A stretch of DNA of 64,000 bases from NCBI RefSeq assembly GCF_003205835.1, contig NZ_CP029773.1, positions 3,318,501-3,382,500 on the forward strand, given 5' to 3'. The notes beneath the pieces are model-generated. The model worked only from the letters and a program-made list of their open reading frames with translations. It searched no databases and was not told the DNA's origin. The DNA comes from Stenotrophomonas maltophilia. Lineage in GTDB: Bacteria > Pseudomonadota > Gammaproteobacteria > Xanthomonadales > Xanthomonadaceae. Each line of letters opens with the position of its first letter. Position 1 is the stretch's first letter. Positions 53,676-64,000 of the stretch are shown in pieces. The position numbers and the translations under genes are program-made.

Positions 53676-55184
53676 TTACAGCAGCTTGCTGGATGCGATC
53701 TGCATCGCCAGCTTCGCGATCGAGGGCTCCATCAGGTCGGTCAGCGGCTTGGGGTAGATGCCCAGGGCCAGCACGCCGATGGCGAACACGCCCAGCACCA
53801 GCCATTCGCGGCCGTTGATGTCCTTCAGTTCGGCAACATGGCTGTTGGCCACTTCACCGAAGAAGATGCGCTTGTACAGCCACAGGGTGTAGGCGGCGCC
53901 GATGATCAGGGTGGTGGCCGCGCCCAGCGCGATCCACGGATTACGCTGGAAGGCCGACAGGATGACCATGAACTCGCCGACGAAACCACTGGTACCCGGC
54001 AGGCCCGCGTTGGCCATGAAGAACAGCATGGCGAAGGTGGCGAACCACGGCATCACGTTGACCACGCCGCCGTAATCGGCGATGCGGCGGCTGTGCATGC
54101 GGTCGTACAGCACGCCGACGCAGGAGAACATCGCGCCCGACACGAAGCCGTGCGAGATCATCTGCACCATGGCGCCCTGCAGGCCCAGGCGGGCGGCATC
54201 GGCGTTGCCGGCTTCACGCACCAGCCACAGGGCAATGAACGTGCCCAGAGTGACGAAGCCCATGTGCGCGATCGACGAATAGGCGATCAGCTTCTTCATG
54301 TCGTCCTGCACCAGGGCGACGAGGCCGACGTAGATCACCGCGATCAGCGACAGCGCGATCACCAGCCACGCCCATTCCTGCGACGCGTCCGGGACGATCG
54401 GCAGGTTGAAGCGCAGGAAGCCGTAGCCACCGATCTTCAGGGCGATGGCGGCCAGGATCACCGAACCGGCGGTCGGCGCTTCCACGTGGGCATCCGGCAG
54501 CCAGGTGTGGACCGGGAACATCGGCACCTTGACCGCGAAGGCGATCAGGAAGGCGAAGAAGATCCAGGTCTGTTCCTTGGCCGACAGCGGCAGCGCGTAC
54601 AGGTCGGCCAGCTGGAAGCTGCCCCCCTTCATGTACAGGTAGATCAGCGCCACCAGCATCAGCACCGAGCCGAGGAAGGTGTACAGGAAGAACTTCAGCG
54701 CGGCGTAGATGCGACGCGGGCCGCCCCAGACACCGATGATCAGGAACATCGGGATCAGCATCGCCTCGAAGAACACGTAGAACAACATCGCGTCCGTGGC
54801 CGAGAAGATACCGACCGTGACGCCTTCCAGGATCAGGAAGGCGGCCACGTACTGGTTGACGCGCTTGTCGATGGCGCTCCAGGCGCCGATCAGGGCAAGC
54901 ACGCTGACCAGGGTGGTCAGCAGGATCAGCGCCACGGCGATGCCGTCCACGCCCAGGTTGTAGCCGATCTTGTACGCCGGGATCCAGGCATGGGTCTCGA
55001 CGAACTGCAGACCGTCGATGCCCGCGTTGTAGCCGCTCAGCAGCGAGAGGCTCGCCACGAACGTCAGCACCGCTACGCCCAGCGACGCCCAGCGGGCGGT
55101 CTGCGCATCACGGATCGCAAGGATCAGGGCACCACCGATGATCGGCAGCCAGATGAGGACACTGAGTAGAGGCCAGTTCGACAC
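53676..55184 (-). CDS. nuoM: NADH-quinone oxidoreductase subunit M
   Basis: A 502-residue antiporter-like subunit. FAVKVPMFPVHTWLPDAHVEAPTAGSVILAAIALKIGGYG is the conserved channel segment. Ends 15 bases before the nuoN start. Confidence 0.95.
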   Translation of the reverse strand: MSNWPLLSVLIWLPIIGGALILAIRDAQTARWASLGVAVLTFVASLSLLSGYNAGIDGLQFVETHAWIPAYKIGYNLGVDGIAVALILLTTLVSVLALIGAWSAIDKRVNQYVAAFLILEGVTVGIFSATDAMLFYVFFEAMLIPMFLIIGVWGGPRRIYAALKFFLYTFLGSVLMLVALIYLYMKGGSFQLADLYALPLSAKEQTWIFFAFLIAFAVKVPMFPVHTWLPDAHVEAPTAGSVILAAIALKIGGYGFLRFNLPIVPDASQEWAWLVIALSLIAVIYVGLVALVQDDMKKLIAYSSIAHMGFVTLGTFIALWLVREAGNADAARLGLQGAMVQMISHGFVSGAMFSCVGVLYDRMHSRRIADYGGVVNVMPWFATFAMLFFMANAGLPGTSGFVGEFMVILSAFQRNPWIALGAATTLIIGAAYTLWLYKRIFFGEVANSHVAELKDINGREWLVLGVFAIGVLALGIYPKPLTDLMEPSIAKLAMQIASSKLL

Positions 55185-55207
55185 GTCTTCTTATTCCGTA
55201 CAGGTCA

Positions 55208-57367
55208 TCAACGCAGGTAATGCATCAGCACGCCCAGAAGGGCAATCAGGCCGATGATCATCGCGAAGGCGTAGTGATAGAGGAAACCGGATTGGGTACG
55301 ACGCAGCACGCCGGCTGCGACGTCCACAACACGTGCCGAAAGATTGACCACGCCGTCGACGATGTTGCTGTCGATCCAGCGTGCGACCTTGCCCAGCTTG
55401 ACGCTGCCACCGGCAAAGCCATCGATCCACAGCTTGTCGAAGCCGTACTTGTTTTCCAGCACCGACACCAGCGGGGCGAAGGTCTTGCGCGCCTTGCCCG
55501 ACAGGTCCGGCTTCCACAGGTAGAACAGTGCAGCCAGCAGGAAGCCCGCCAGGGTCAGCCAGAACGGCGGCAGCATCATGCCGTGCAGCGCGAACGCCAC
55601 CGGACCATGGAACTCTTCGCCCAGGAAGCCAACGGTGTTCTTGGCCGGATCGTAGAAATTCACGATGCCGGTGAAGAACGTCTGCGCCTGGCCCTTGATG
55701 GCCTCGTGCGCATGGTGGCCGGCCCAGTCGGTGCCGTGCAGCATCGGACCGATGCTGAAGAAACCGATGGCGATCGACGGAATGGCCAGCAGGATCAGCG
55801 GCAGCGTCACCACCCACGGGGTTTCGTGCGGCTCATGCGCACCGTGGCCATGGCCGTGGTCGTCATGGGCATCGCCGTGGTGGGCGTCGGCGGCGTGATG
55901 ATCGTCATGGCCATGGCCGTGATCATCATGCGCGTCGCGGAAGCGCTCCTTGCCGTGGAAGGTCAGGAACAGCAGGCGGAAGCTGTAGAAGCTGGTCACC
56001 AGCACGCCACCCAGCACTGCCCAGTAGCCATAGGTGGCCACCCAGCTGTTCTGCATGTGGGCGTGGATCTCGGCCGCCTCGATGATGGTGTCCTTCGAGT
56101 AGAAGCCGGAGAAGAACGGCGTACCGACCAGGGCCAGGGTACCGATCCACATGGTGACGAACGTGATCGGCATGTACTTGCGCAGGCCGCCCATCTTGCG
56201 CATGTCCTGCTCGTGGTGCATCGCGATGATGACCGAGCCGGCGCCCAGGAACAGCAGCGCCTTGAAGAAGGCGTGGGTCATCAGGTGGAACACGGCGGCC
56301 GAGTACGCCGACACGCCCAGTGCAACCGTCATGTAGCCCAGCTGCGACAGCGTGGAGTACGCGACGACGCGCTTGATGTCGTTCTGCACGATGCCGATCA
56401 GGCCGGTGAAGAAGGCCGTGGTGGCACCGATGAACAGGATGAAGTTCAGCGCGGTCTGCGACAGCTCGAACAGCGGCGACATGCGGGTGACCATGAAGAT
56501 ACCGGCGGTCACCATCGTCGCGGCGTGGATCAGCGCCGAGATCGGGGTCGGGCCTTCCATCGAATCCGGCAGCCACACGTGCAGCGGAACCTGGGCCGAC
56601 TTGCCCATGGCACCGATGAACAGGCAGATGCAGATGACGGTGGCGATCGACCAGATCACCGGCTCGTTCAGCAGCTGCATGCCGAACAGGGTGCCGTCCC
56701 AGATCTGCAGCTGGGCGCGCGGGTCAGCCAGCATGCCGGCCTGCGAGAACACCTGCGAGTAGTCCAGGGTGCCGAACACCCACAGCACGCCGGCGATGCC
56801 CAGCAGGAAGCCGAAGTCACCAACGCGGTTGACCAGGAACGCCTTCATGTTGGCGAAGATCGCGGTCGGGCGCTTGAACCAGAAGCCGATCAGCAGGTAC
56901 GACACCAGGCCCACCGCTTCCCAGCCGAAGAACAGCTGAAGGAAGTTGTTGCTCATCACCAGGGTGAGCATCGAGAAGGTGAACAGCGAGATGTAGCTGA
57001 AGAACCGCTGGTAGCCCGGATCGTCCTGCATGTAGCCGATCGTGTAGATGTGGACCAGCAGCGACACGAAGGTCACCACCACCATCATCATCGCGGTCAG
57101 CTTGTCGACCATGAAGCCGACGTGGGCCGAGTACTGGCCGACTTCGAAGAACGTGTAGATGTTCTGGTTGAACGGCTGCGCGCCGCCCCAGAGCAGCTGG
57201 TAGAGCGTGTACATCGACAGGCCGCAGGCCACCGCGACGCCGAGGATGGTGATGGTCTGCGCGCCGAAGCGCTTGACCTGGCGACCGAACAGGCCGGCGA
57301 TGATGCTGCCGAACAGCGGTGCAAGCACCACTGCGATCAACAGACTCTTGGAGAGAGTGATTTCCAT
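55208..57367 (-). CDS. nuoL: NADH-quinone oxidoreductase subunit L
   Basis: A 719-residue antiporter-like subunit with the long lateral helix. GKSAQVPLHVWLPDSMEGPTPISALIHAATMVTAG is the proton-channel signature. Residues about 476-511 are an insertion extremely rich in His, Asp and Gly (HDDHGHGHDDHHAADAHHGD), not part of the usual NuoL core. Confidence 0.95.
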   Translation of the reverse strand: MEITLSKSLLIAVVLAPLFGSIIAGLFGRQVKRFGAQTITILGVAVACGLSMYTLYQLLWGGAQPFNQNIYTFFEVGQYSAHVGFMVDKLTAMMMVVVTFVSLLVHIYTIGYMQDDPGYQRFFSYISLFTFSMLTLVMSNNFLQLFFGWEAVGLVSYLLIGFWFKRPTAIFANMKAFLVNRVGDFGFLLGIAGVLWVFGTLDYSQVFSQAGMLADPRAQLQIWDGTLFGMQLLNEPVIWSIATVICICLFIGAMGKSAQVPLHVWLPDSMEGPTPISALIHAATMVTAGIFMVTRMSPLFELSQTALNFILFIGATTAFFTGLIGIVQNDIKRVVAYSTLSQLGYMTVALGVSAYSAAVFHLMTHAFFKALLFLGAGSVIIAMHHEQDMRKMGGLRKYMPITFVTMWIGTLALVGTPFFSGFYSKDTIIEAAEIHAHMQNSWVATYGYWAVLGGVLVTSFYSFRLLFLTFHGKERFRDAHDDHGHGHDDHHAADAHHGDAHDDHGHGHGAHEPHETPWVVTLPLILLAIPSIAIGFFSIGPMLHGTDWAGHHAHEAIKGQAQTFFTGIVNFYDPAKNTVGFLGEEFHGPVAFALHGMMLPPFWLTLAGFLLAALFYLWKPDLSGKARKTFAPLVSVLENKYGFDKLWIDGFAGGSVKLGKVARWIDSNIVDGVVNLSARVVDVAAGVLRRTQSGFLYHYAFAMIIGLIALLGVLMHYLR

Positions 57368-57374
57368 CTGTGGA

Positions 57375-57680
57375 TCAGCCCTTCAACGAATCGACTTCGC
57401 CGACATTGATCGTGCGGCGGGTACGGAACAGGGTCACCAGGATCGCCAGGCCGATGGCGGCTTCCGCGGCGGCGACGGTCAGGATGAAGAACACGAACAG
57501 CTGGCCGGACGGATCGCCCAGCTGACGCGAGAAGCCGACGAAATTGATGTTCACCGACAGCAGCATCAGTTCGATCGACATCAGCAGGACGATGACGTTC
57601 TTCCGGTTGAGGAAGATGCCGGCCAGGCTGATGGCGAACAGCACCGCGCCAAGCGCAAGCATGTGGCCAAGGGTAATCAC
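57375..57680 (-). CDS. nuoK: NADH-quinone oxidoreductase subunit K
   Basis: A 101-residue three-helix subunit: [47 protein letters not shown] with the conserved membrane Glu (SIELM). Stop lies 7 bases before nuoL. Confidence 0.95.
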   Translation of the reverse strand: MITLGHMLALGAVLFAISLAGIFLNRKNVIVLLMSIELMLLSVNINFVGFSRQLGDPSGQLFVFFILTVAAAEAAIGLAILVTLFRTRRTINVGEVDSLKG

Positions 57681-58333
57681 GGCTGGGTCTCCTCGCCGGC
57701 GGCCGGCTTGCTGTTGCTGTGCACGACCGGTGCTTCGGCGCCCATCTTGACCATGCGCAGGCGCTGGCCGGCCTTGACCATGGTCTGCTCACCCGGGTTC
57801 TGGCTCTTCACGCCGGTACGGCGGCGCAGGGTCAGCATCACGGCGGCAACCACGGCCACGGTCAGGATGACGGCGGCGAACTCGAACGGCAGCAGGTACT
57901 CGGTGAACAGCGTACGCGCCAGCCAGGTGACGTTGGAGCTGTCGGCGGCGACCGCAGCGGCGTTGTCGGCCGGGAACGGCGTGACCGACCGGGCCTTGAC
58001 GCCGATCAGGATCAGCATCTGCGCCAGCATCGCCACCGCGACGATGAGGCCGACCGGCAGGTAGCGCACCCAGCCCTCACGCAGCTTGGTGGGGTCGATG
58101 TCGAGCATCATCACCACGAACAGGAACAGCACCATCACCGCGCCGACGTAGACCAGCACCAGAGCGACGCCGAGGAACTCGGCACCCACCAGCAGCCACA
58201 CGCAGGCAATGGAGAAGAAGGTCAGCACCAGGCAGAGCACGGCGTGAACCGGGTTGCGTACGCTGATCACCGCACCGGCCGAAACCGTTGCCGCGATGGC
58301 GAACACCCAGAAAGCGATATTTACCCAATCCAT
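57677..58333 (-). CDS. nuoJ: NADH-quinone oxidoreductase subunit J
   Basis: A 218-residue membrane subunit: [72 protein letters not shown]. The C-terminus is longer and more polar than in E. coli. It overlaps nuoK by 4 bases. Confidence 0.93.
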   Translation of the reverse strand: MDWVNIAFWVFAIAATVSAGAVISVRNPVHAVLCLVLTFFSIACVWLLVGAEFLGVALVLVYVGAVMVLFLFVVMMLDIDPTKLREGWVRYLPVGLIVAVAMLAQMLILIGVKARSVTPFPADNAAAVAADSSNVTWLARTLFTEYLLPFEFAAVILTVAVVAAVMLTLRRRTGVKSQNPGEQTMVKAGQRLRMVKMGAEAPVVHSNSKPAAGEETQP

Positions 58334-58342
58334 CTCTCGACC

Positions 58343-58834
58343 TCAGCGGTAAGCGGCATCGGCGGCGCGACGCTCGGCGATCTCGGACTCGAGACGGTCG
58401 CCCAGGGCCAGCAGCTGCGGCTTGGTAACGATGTTTTCGCCACGATTCTCGAAGTGATACTCGAGGATGTGGGTTTCGACGATCGAGTCCACCGGGCAGC
58501 TTTCTTCGCAGAAGCCGCAGAAGATGCACTTGAACAGATCGATGTCATAGCGCGTGGTACGGCGGGTGCCGTCTTCGCGCTTGGCCGAGTCGATGGTGAT
58601 GGCCAATGCAGGGCACACCGCTTCGCACAGCTTGCAGGCGATGCAGCGCTCTTCACCGTTGGGGTAACGGCGCAGGGCGTGCAGTCCACGGAAGCGCGGC
58701 GACTGCGGGAACTTCTCCATCGGGTACATCATCGTGTACTTGGGCTTGAAGCTGTACTTCAGCGTCAGCCAAAGGCCGCCCAGCAGTTCGAGCAGCAGCA
58801 GGCTCTTGAAGTAATGGGTAATCCTGTTCATCAC
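58343..58834 (-). CDS. nuoI: NADH-quinone oxidoreductase subunit I
   Basis: A 163-residue iron-sulphur subunit with two 4Fe-4S motifs: [16 protein letters not shown] and [18 protein letters not shown]. Carries clusters N6a and N6b on the electron path to quinone. Start ATG 58834. Confidence 0.96.
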   Translation of the reverse strand: MMNRITHYFKSLLLLELLGGLWLTLKYSFKPKYTMMYPMEKFPQSPRFRGLHALRRYPNGEERCIACKLCEAVCPALAITIDSAKREDGTRRTTRYDIDLFKCIFCGFCEESCPVDSIVETHILEYHFENRGENIVTKPQLLALGDRLESEIAERRAADAAYR

Positions 58835-59929
58835 TTAGACGCCCTTTTGAATCACGCCGAAGAACACCATGACGGCGGTAACCGCGATCCACAGAATGGC
58901 CAGCGGGATGAAGACCTTCCAGCCCAGGCGCATGATCTGGTCATAGCGGAAGCGCGGGAAGCTGGCACGGAACCAGATGTAGGCACTGGCGAAGAAGAAC
59001 ACCTTGACGAACAGCCACGGTGCACCGCCCTTCCAGATCCAGTCGACCAGCGGCGAGACGTCGCCGAAGTTGACCCAGCCCTGGATGGGGCTCAGCCAGC
59101 CGCCGAGGAAGAAGATCGAGATCAGGAAGCTGATCAGGATCATGTTGGCGTATTCGGCCAGGAAGAACAGCGCGAACGCACCGCCCGAGTACTCGACCAT
59201 GTGGCCGGCGACGATTTCCGATTCACCTTCCACCACGTCGAACGGCGCGCGGTTGGTTTCGGCAACGCCCGACACCCAGTAGATGACGAACAGCGGGAAC
59301 AGCGGCAGCAGGAACCAGTCGAAGAAACCGGAATTGCCGGCCTGCGCCATCACGATGTTGCTCAGGTTCAGGCTGCCCGACGCGATCATCACGCCGACCA
59401 GGGCGAAGCCCATGGCGATTTCATAGCTGATCATCTGCGCCGAGGCGCGCATCGCACCCAGGAACGCATACTTCGAGTTGGATGCCCAACCGGCCAGGAT
59501 GATGCCGTAGATGCCCAGCGAGGTCATCGCCAGCAGGTACAGCAGGCCGGCGTTGGCGTTGGACAGCACGATCTGCGAATCGAAGGGCACCACCGACCAG
59601 GCTGCGAAGGCCGGGGCCAGGGTGATCAGCGGGGCCAGCAGGTAGATCGCCTTGTTGGCGCTGCTCGGCTGGACCACTTCCTTGAACAGCAGCTTGAAGA
59701 CGTCGGCGAAGGCCTGGAAGATGCCCATGCCCACGTACATCGGGCCGTGGCGGACGTGCATCCAGCCGATCAGCTTGCGTTCCCAGACCACGTAGAAGGC
59801 CACCGAGATGATCACCGGAACGGTGATCACCAGGATCTTCAGGATGATCCAGATCAGCGCGCCGATGTCACCAAGGCCAAGCAGCCACTGGTGCAGCGGA
59901 TCGACCGCGTTCAACAGCAATTCGTTCAT
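58835..59929 (-). CDS. nuoH: NADH-quinone oxidoreductase subunit H
   Basis: A 364-residue, eight-helix subunit that forms part of the quinone pocket: [79 protein letters not shown]. Adjoins nuoI without a gap. Confidence 0.96.
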   Translation of the reverse strand: MNELLLNAVDPLHQWLLGLGDIGALIWIILKILVITVPVIISVAFYVVWERKLIGWMHVRHGPMYVGMGIFQAFADVFKLLFKEVVQPSSANKAIYLLAPLITLAPAFAAWSVVPFDSQIVLSNANAGLLYLLAMTSLGIYGIILAGWASNSKYAFLGAMRASAQMISYEIAMGFALVGVMIASGSLNLSNIVMAQAGNSGFFDWFLLPLFPLFVIYWVSGVAETNRAPFDVVEGESEIVAGHMVEYSGGAFALFFLAEYANMILISFLISIFFLGGWLSPIQGWVNFGDVSPLVDWIWKGGAPWLFVKVFFFASAYIWFRASFPRFRYDQIMRLGWKVFIPLAILWIAVTAVMVFFGVIQKGV

Positions 59930-62160
59930 GCAGCCACCACCGTTACGCGAGCGGCACCCAACGGCGCGGTCGCGCCGTGGCCCGATTCAATCCAGACCGA
60001 ACCCGCAGCGACGCGGGCGTCGACCACCACCGGCAGGGTGGCCTTGCCGGCATCGGTGCCGACCTTGGCCATCTGCCCTTCCTGCAGCTGCAGGCGAGCG
60101 GCATCTTCAGCGTTCAGCACGATGCGCGGGGCGTTGTTGAGCGGATGCGACTGCAGCGCCGGGGCGCGACGGACCACCGCATCGGTGCGGTAGATCGCGG
60201 CGGTCGAAGCCACTTCCAGGCCTTCGCCGGCAACCACCGGCTGTGCCGAGGCGGCAACGGTGACCGACACCGGGGCCAGGCTGGCGCGCAGGCCGGCCAG
60301 GTCGGTGAAGTCGAAACCGGCTACCGCCAGCTCACCGCCCAGGGCGCGCAGCACGCGCCAGCCCTCACGGGCCTCGCCCGGCAGCTTGCCGCCGGCACGC
60401 GCCGACTGCTCGCGACCATCGAGGTTGGTCAGGGTGGCGTCGATTTCCGGCAGCGCACCGATCGGCAGGATCACGTCGGCAACGTCGCGGGTGGAGACGC
60501 AGGCGAACTGGCTGAAGGCCACCACCTTGGCGCCGACCAGCGCCTTGCGCGCGGCGGGAGCGTCGGCGAAGTCCAGACCCGGCTCCAGGCCGTACACCAC
60601 GTAGGCCTGGCGCGGCTGCGCCAGCATTGCGGCGACGTCCTTGCCGGCCGGCAGCACGCCGGCGCGGGTCAGGCCAACGGCGTTGGCACCCTGCGGGATG
60701 CGGCACAGCTTGGCACCGGTCGCAGCGGCGAAGTCACGCGCGGCGGCGCGGATCGCGGCAGCCTGCGGGTGGTTTTCGGCGATGCCACCGACGATCAGCA
60801 CGGTGTTGTTGCCGCCCTGCACTGCCGAACGCAGCTCGGCGTTGGCCAGTGCGTCGACGAACTTCGACGGCGCGACGATCTGCTTGCCGGCGATGCTGAA
60901 GGCGAAGTCGAAGTCCACCGGGTTGACGACGTGGATCTTCGCGCCGTTGGTGGTCTGCGCCTTGCGCAGGCGAGCGTGCAGCAGCGGCAGTTCGTGGCGG
61001 ATGTTGCTGCCCAGAACGACGATGCGGTCGGCGCCTTCGATCTCGGCGAGCGGCAGGCCGAACACTTCGGCGGTTGCGGCGTCGGAGAAATCGCGGTTGT
61101 TGATGCGGTGGTCGATGTTGCTCGAGCCCAGGCCCTTGGCCAGGCGGGCCAGCAGCGCGCCTTCCTCGTTCGAGGTCGACGGATGCACCAGCACGCCCAG
61201 GTTGTCGCCCTGGTTGGCCTTGAGGATCTCGGCGGCCGCGGCCAGGCCTTCGGCCCAGCTCACTTCCTTCCACTCGCCATTGACCTTGCGCAGCGGCTTG
61301 ACCGCACGGTCTTCGCTGTACAGGCCCTGGTGCGAGTAGCGGTCACGGTCGGACAGCCAGCACTCGTTCACGGCTTCGTTGTCGCGCGGCACGGTGCGCA
61401 GCACTTCGCCGCGACGCACGTGCAGGAACAGGTTCGAACCCATCGCGTCGTGGTAGCCCAGCGATTCGCGCGCGGTCAGTTCCCACGGGCGGGCGCGGAA
61501 CTGGAACACCTTGTTGGTCAGTGCGCCGACCGGGCAGACGTCGACGACGTTGCCGGACAGCTCGGTGGTCAGCGGCTTGCCGTCGAAGGTACCGATCTGC
61601 AGGTTCTCACCGCGGTACATGCCACCCAGCTCGTAGGTACCGGCAACGTCGGCGGTGAAGCGGACGCAGCGGGTGCACTGGATGCAGCGGGTCATCTCGG
61701 TGGCGACCAGCGGGCCCATGTCCTCGTCCGGCACCACGCGCTTGCGCTCGTTGAAGCGGCTGACCGAACGGCCATAGCCCAGCGACACGTCCTGCAGCTC
61801 GCACTCGCCGCCCTGATCGCAGATCGGGCAGTCCAGCGGGTGGTTGATGAGCAGGAACTCCATCACCGAGCGCTGGAACTTCAGTGCCTTCTCGCTGCGG
61901 GTGGCGACCTTCATGCCATCCATCACCGGGGTGGCGCAGGCCGGCGCCGGCTTCGGCGACTTCTCCACGTCCACCAGGCACATGCGGCAGTTGGCGGCGA
62001 TCGGCAGCTTCTCGTGGTAGCAGAAGCGCGGAATCGAAATGCCGGCCTTGTCGGCCGCCTGGATGATCATCGAACCCTTGGGCACGACCAGCGACTTGCC
62101 ATCGATTTCGATGGTCACGTGGTCCGGTGGCACGTTCGGGTTTACGGGTTGCGCGCTCAT
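59926..62160 (-). CDS. nuoG: NADH-quinone oxidoreductase subunit G
   Basis: A 744-residue subunit with an N-terminal 2Fe-2S domain ([29 protein letters not shown]), a HxxxC-type and 4Fe-4S region ([30 protein letters not shown]) and a molybdopterin-like C-terminal domain. I see no CxxC pair in the first part of the C-terminal domain, so the extra N7 cluster of E. coli NuoG is probably absent. It overlaps nuoH by 4 bases. Confidence 0.94.
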   Translation of the reverse strand: MSAQPVNPNVPPDHVTIEIDGKSLVVPKGSMIIQAADKAGISIPRFCYHEKLPIAANCRMCLVDVEKSPKPAPACATPVMDGMKVATRSEKALKFQRSVMEFLLINHPLDCPICDQGGECELQDVSLGYGRSVSRFNERKRVVPDEDMGPLVATEMTRCIQCTRCVRFTADVAGTYELGGMYRGENLQIGTFDGKPLTTELSGNVVDVCPVGALTNKVFQFRARPWELTARESLGYHDAMGSNLFLHVRRGEVLRTVPRDNEAVNECWLSDRDRYSHQGLYSEDRAVKPLRKVNGEWKEVSWAEGLAAAAEILKANQGDNLGVLVHPSTSNEEGALLARLAKGLGSSNIDHRINNRDFSDAATAEVFGLPLAEIEGADRIVVLGSNIRHELPLLHARLRKAQTTNGAKIHVVNPVDFDFAFSIAGKQIVAPSKFVDALANAELRSAVQGGNNTVLIVGGIAENHPQAAAIRAAARDFAAATGAKLCRIPQGANAVGLTRAGVLPAGKDVAAMLAQPRQAYVVYGLEPGLDFADAPAARKALVGAKVVAFSQFACVSTRDVADVILPIGALPEIDATLTNLDGREQSARAGGKLPGEAREGWRVLRALGGELAVAGFDFTDLAGLRASLAPVSVTVAASAQPVVAGEGLEVASTAAIYRTDAVVRRAPALQSHPLNNAPRIVLNAEDAARLQLQEGQMAKVGTDAGKATLPVVVDARVAAGSVWIESGHGATAPLGAARVTVVAA

Positions 62161-63497
62161 GCGGCGGCTGCCTCCACCTTCTTGCCGTCAACCATCGAAT
62201 GACCGTTGACGATGTAGTACTCGAATTCGTCCCAGAACTGGCGCAGGAAGCCCTGGATGGGCCATGCAGCCGCTTCACCGAACGCACAGATGGTGTGGCC
62301 TTCGATCTGGCCGGCCACCGCCTTCAGCTGGTGCAGGTCTTCCATCGTGGCCTTGCCGGCGACGATGCGCTCCAGCACGCGGTGCATCCAGCCGGTGCCT
62401 TCACGGCACGGGGTGCACTGGCCGCACGATTCCTTGTGGAAGAACTGGCTGATGCGGCAGGCGAACTTGACGCAGCAGACGCTGTCGTCCAGCACCACGA
62501 TCGCACCCGAACCCAGGCCGGAGCCCAGCGCACGGATGGTGTCGTAGTCCATCGGCAGATCCTTCAGCTCGGCCGCGGTCAGTACCGGCATCGACACGCC
62601 GCCCGGGATCGCGCCCTTGAGGGTACGGCCCGGACGCAGGCCACCGGCCATTTCCAGCAGGTCGTGGAATTTGGTGCCCAGCGGCACTTCGAAGTTGCCG
62701 CCGTTCTGCACGCAGCCGGACACCGAGAAGCACTTCGGACCGCCGTTGGCGGTCAGGCTCAGGCCCTTGAACCACTCCGGACCGTTGCGGATGATCGCCG
62801 GCACCGAACCGTAGGTTTCGGTGTTGTTGATCGTCGACGGCTTGCCGTACAGGCCGAAGTTGGCCGGGAACGGCGGCTTGTAGCGCGGCTGGCCCTTCTT
62901 GCCTTCCAGCGATTCCATCAGCGCGGTTTCTTCGCCGCAGATGTACGCACCGGCGCCCAGCGCACCGTAGATGTCGATGTCCACGCCCGAGCCCATCACG
63001 TTCTTGCCCAGCCAGCCATTTGCATAGGCGTCGGCCAGGGCCTGCTCGAAGTGCTCGAACGGCTCGTGGTGGAACTCACCGCGCAGGTAGTTGTAACCCA
63101 CGGTCGAACCGGTGGCGTAGCAGGCGATCGCCATGCCTTCCACCACCGAATGCGGGTTGTAGCGCAGGATGTCGCGGTCCTTGCAGGTGCCCGGCTCGGA
63201 TTCGTCCGAGTTGCAGAGGATGTACTTCTGCATGTTGCCCTTGGGCATGAAGGACCACTTCAGGCCGGTCGGGAAGCCTGCGCCACCGCGCCCGCGCAGG
63301 CCCGAGGCCTTGACCATCTCGATGACCTGCTCCGGCGGGATCTTCTCTTCGAGGATCTTGCGCAGGGCAGCGTAGCCACCGGTCTTCAGGTAGCTTTCGT
63401 ACGACCACGGGGTGTCGTAATGCAGGGTGGTGTAGACCACCTGGTGCGGCAGCGGCGCGGGGCCGACCGGACCCTTGGATTCGTGGTGATGTGCCAT
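62157..63497 (-). CDS. nuoF: NADH-quinone oxidoreductase subunit F
   Basis: A 446-residue NADH/FMN subunit. [18 protein letters not shown] is the NADH site, and [20 protein letters not shown] the FMN site. [13 protein letters not shown] carries the N3 4Fe-4S ligands. Entry point of electrons from NADH. It overlaps nuoG by 4 bases. Confidence 0.97.
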   Translation of the reverse strand: MAHHHESKGPVGPAPLPHQVVYTTLHYDTPWSYESYLKTGGYAALRKILEEKIPPEQVIEMVKASGLRGRGGAGFPTGLKWSFMPKGNMQKYILCNSDESEPGTCKDRDILRYNPHSVVEGMAIACYATGSTVGYNYLRGEFHHEPFEHFEQALADAYANGWLGKNVMGSGVDIDIYGALGAGAYICGEETALMESLEGKKGQPRYKPPFPANFGLYGKPSTINNTETYGSVPAIIRNGPEWFKGLSLTANGGPKCFSVSGCVQNGGNFEVPLGTKFHDLLEMAGGLRPGRTLKGAIPGGVSMPVLTAAELKDLPMDYDTIRALGSGLGSGAIVVLDDSVCCVKFACRISQFFHKESCGQCTPCREGTGWMHRVLERIVAGKATMEDLHQLKAVAGQIEGHTICAFGEAAAWPIQGFLRQFWDEFEYYIVNGHSMVDGKKVEAAAA

Positions 63498-63501
63498 GCC
63501 C

Positions 63502-64000
63502 TTACTCCAGCCCGTCCAGCAGCTCGTCGACCTTTTCCAGGGTCAGACGCTCATGGTAGTGACCGTTGATGACCATCATCGGCGCGCCACCGCAGCCGGC
63601 CAGGCACTCTTCCTCGCGCTTGAGGTAGACGCGGCCGTCCGGGGTCGATTCACCGTGCTTGATGCCCAGCTTCTTCTCGCAATGGCGGACGATGTCCTCG
63701 GCGCCATTGAGCCAGCAGCTGATGTTGGTGCAGATGGCCACGTTGTTGCGGCCCACCTTCTCGGTCTCGAACATCGAGTAGAAGCTGGCGACCTCGTAGG
63801 CCCACACCGGCGGCAGGTCGAGGTACTTGGCCACGCCGGCGATCAGTTCGTCGGTCAGCCAGCCCTGGTTCTGCTCCTGGGCCGCATGCAGGCCCTGCAG
63901 CACGGCAGAGCGCTTGCGGTCCGGCGGGAACTTGGACAGCCAGTGATCGATGTGAGCGCGGGTCTTGTCGCTCAGCACCACCATCGGGTCGACGTCGCGC
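63502..64000 (-). CDS. nuoE: NADH-quinone oxidoreductase subunit E (5' end outside the window)
   Basis: The visible part (about 166 codons) has the 2Fe-2S ligands CTNISC and CLAGCGGAP (cluster N1a). The frame continues past the window edge with RDVDPM before [16 protein letters not shown], so the native start is probably outside. Works with NuoF in the NADH-oxidising module. Confidence 0.93.
   Translation of the reverse strand, partial: RDVDPMVVLSDKTRAHIDHWLSKFPPDRKRSAVLQGLHAAQEQNQGWLTDELIAGVAKYLDLPPVWAYEVASFYSMFETEKVGRNNVAICTNISCWLNGAEDIVRHCEKKLGIKHGESTPDGRVYLKREEECLAGCGGAPMMVINGHYHERLTLEKVDELLDGLE

Noticed and set aside
52014..55169. 1051-codon plus-strand frame opposite nuoM and nuoN
   Set aside because: Antisense to two certain nuo genes; His/Gln/Arg-rich nonsense.

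Overview
The window looks like a chromosomal segment of a Stenotrophomonas maltophilia-complex gammaproteobacterium (Xanthomonadaceae). This rests on the high GC content, the Xanthomonadaceae-type gene orders (rimP-nusA-infB-rbfA-truB-rpsO-pnp; thrS-infC-rpmI-rplT-pheS-pheT-ihfA), and many short GTAG-headed palindromes of the kind known in S. maltophilia. The species call is inference; no search was run.

Layout. 1-2.24 kb: the 3' end of a sugar isomerase/epimerase gene followed by two alpha/beta hydrolases, then a tRNA-Ala(CGC). About 2.41-10.05 kb: an accessory island directly downstream of the tRNA. It holds an excisionase-like HTH gene, a two-gene module (YaaW/UPF0174-like protein plus coiled-coil membrane protein), an IS3-family remnant joined to broken genes, a second two-gene module (NdpA/YejK-like nucleoid protein plus a protein with two C-terminal membrane helices), a triple-HTH protein, and a 5'-truncated gene at the right border. 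No integrase and no copy of the tRNA end were found. 10.4-28.9 kb: ordinary metabolic and stress genes (SDR, Ada-type methyltransferase, CurA-like reductase, duplicated tRNA-Phe, lipocalin, acyl-CoA dehydrogenase, HNH protein, dxs, DUF3011 proteins, TetR-SMR pair, LysE exporter, second ClpP, ArsR-AHSA1 pair, racemase, GNAT, small phosphatase).

29-37 kb (minus strand): the translation block thrS-infC-rpmI-rplT-pheS-pheT-ihfA-merR and tRNA-Pro. It starts with what looks like a thrS leader: a promoter, a short peptide with three consecutive Thr codons, and a terminator. 37.2-42.3 kb: a PepSY/DUF3649 membrane cluster, a VOC protein, a GH18 chitinase and a TPR protein. 42.4-52.1 kb (minus): two initiator tRNA-fMet genes, then rimP-nusA-infB-rbfA-truB-rpsO-pnp. 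52.2-64 kb (minus): nuoE to nuoN of respiratory complex I, with nuoE cut by the window edge.

The most interesting parts are the two compact gene pairs in the island. Each couples a soluble protein to a membrane-anchored partner in translationally linked pairs, which is the usual look of anti-phage or abortive-infection modules. Their function is unproven.
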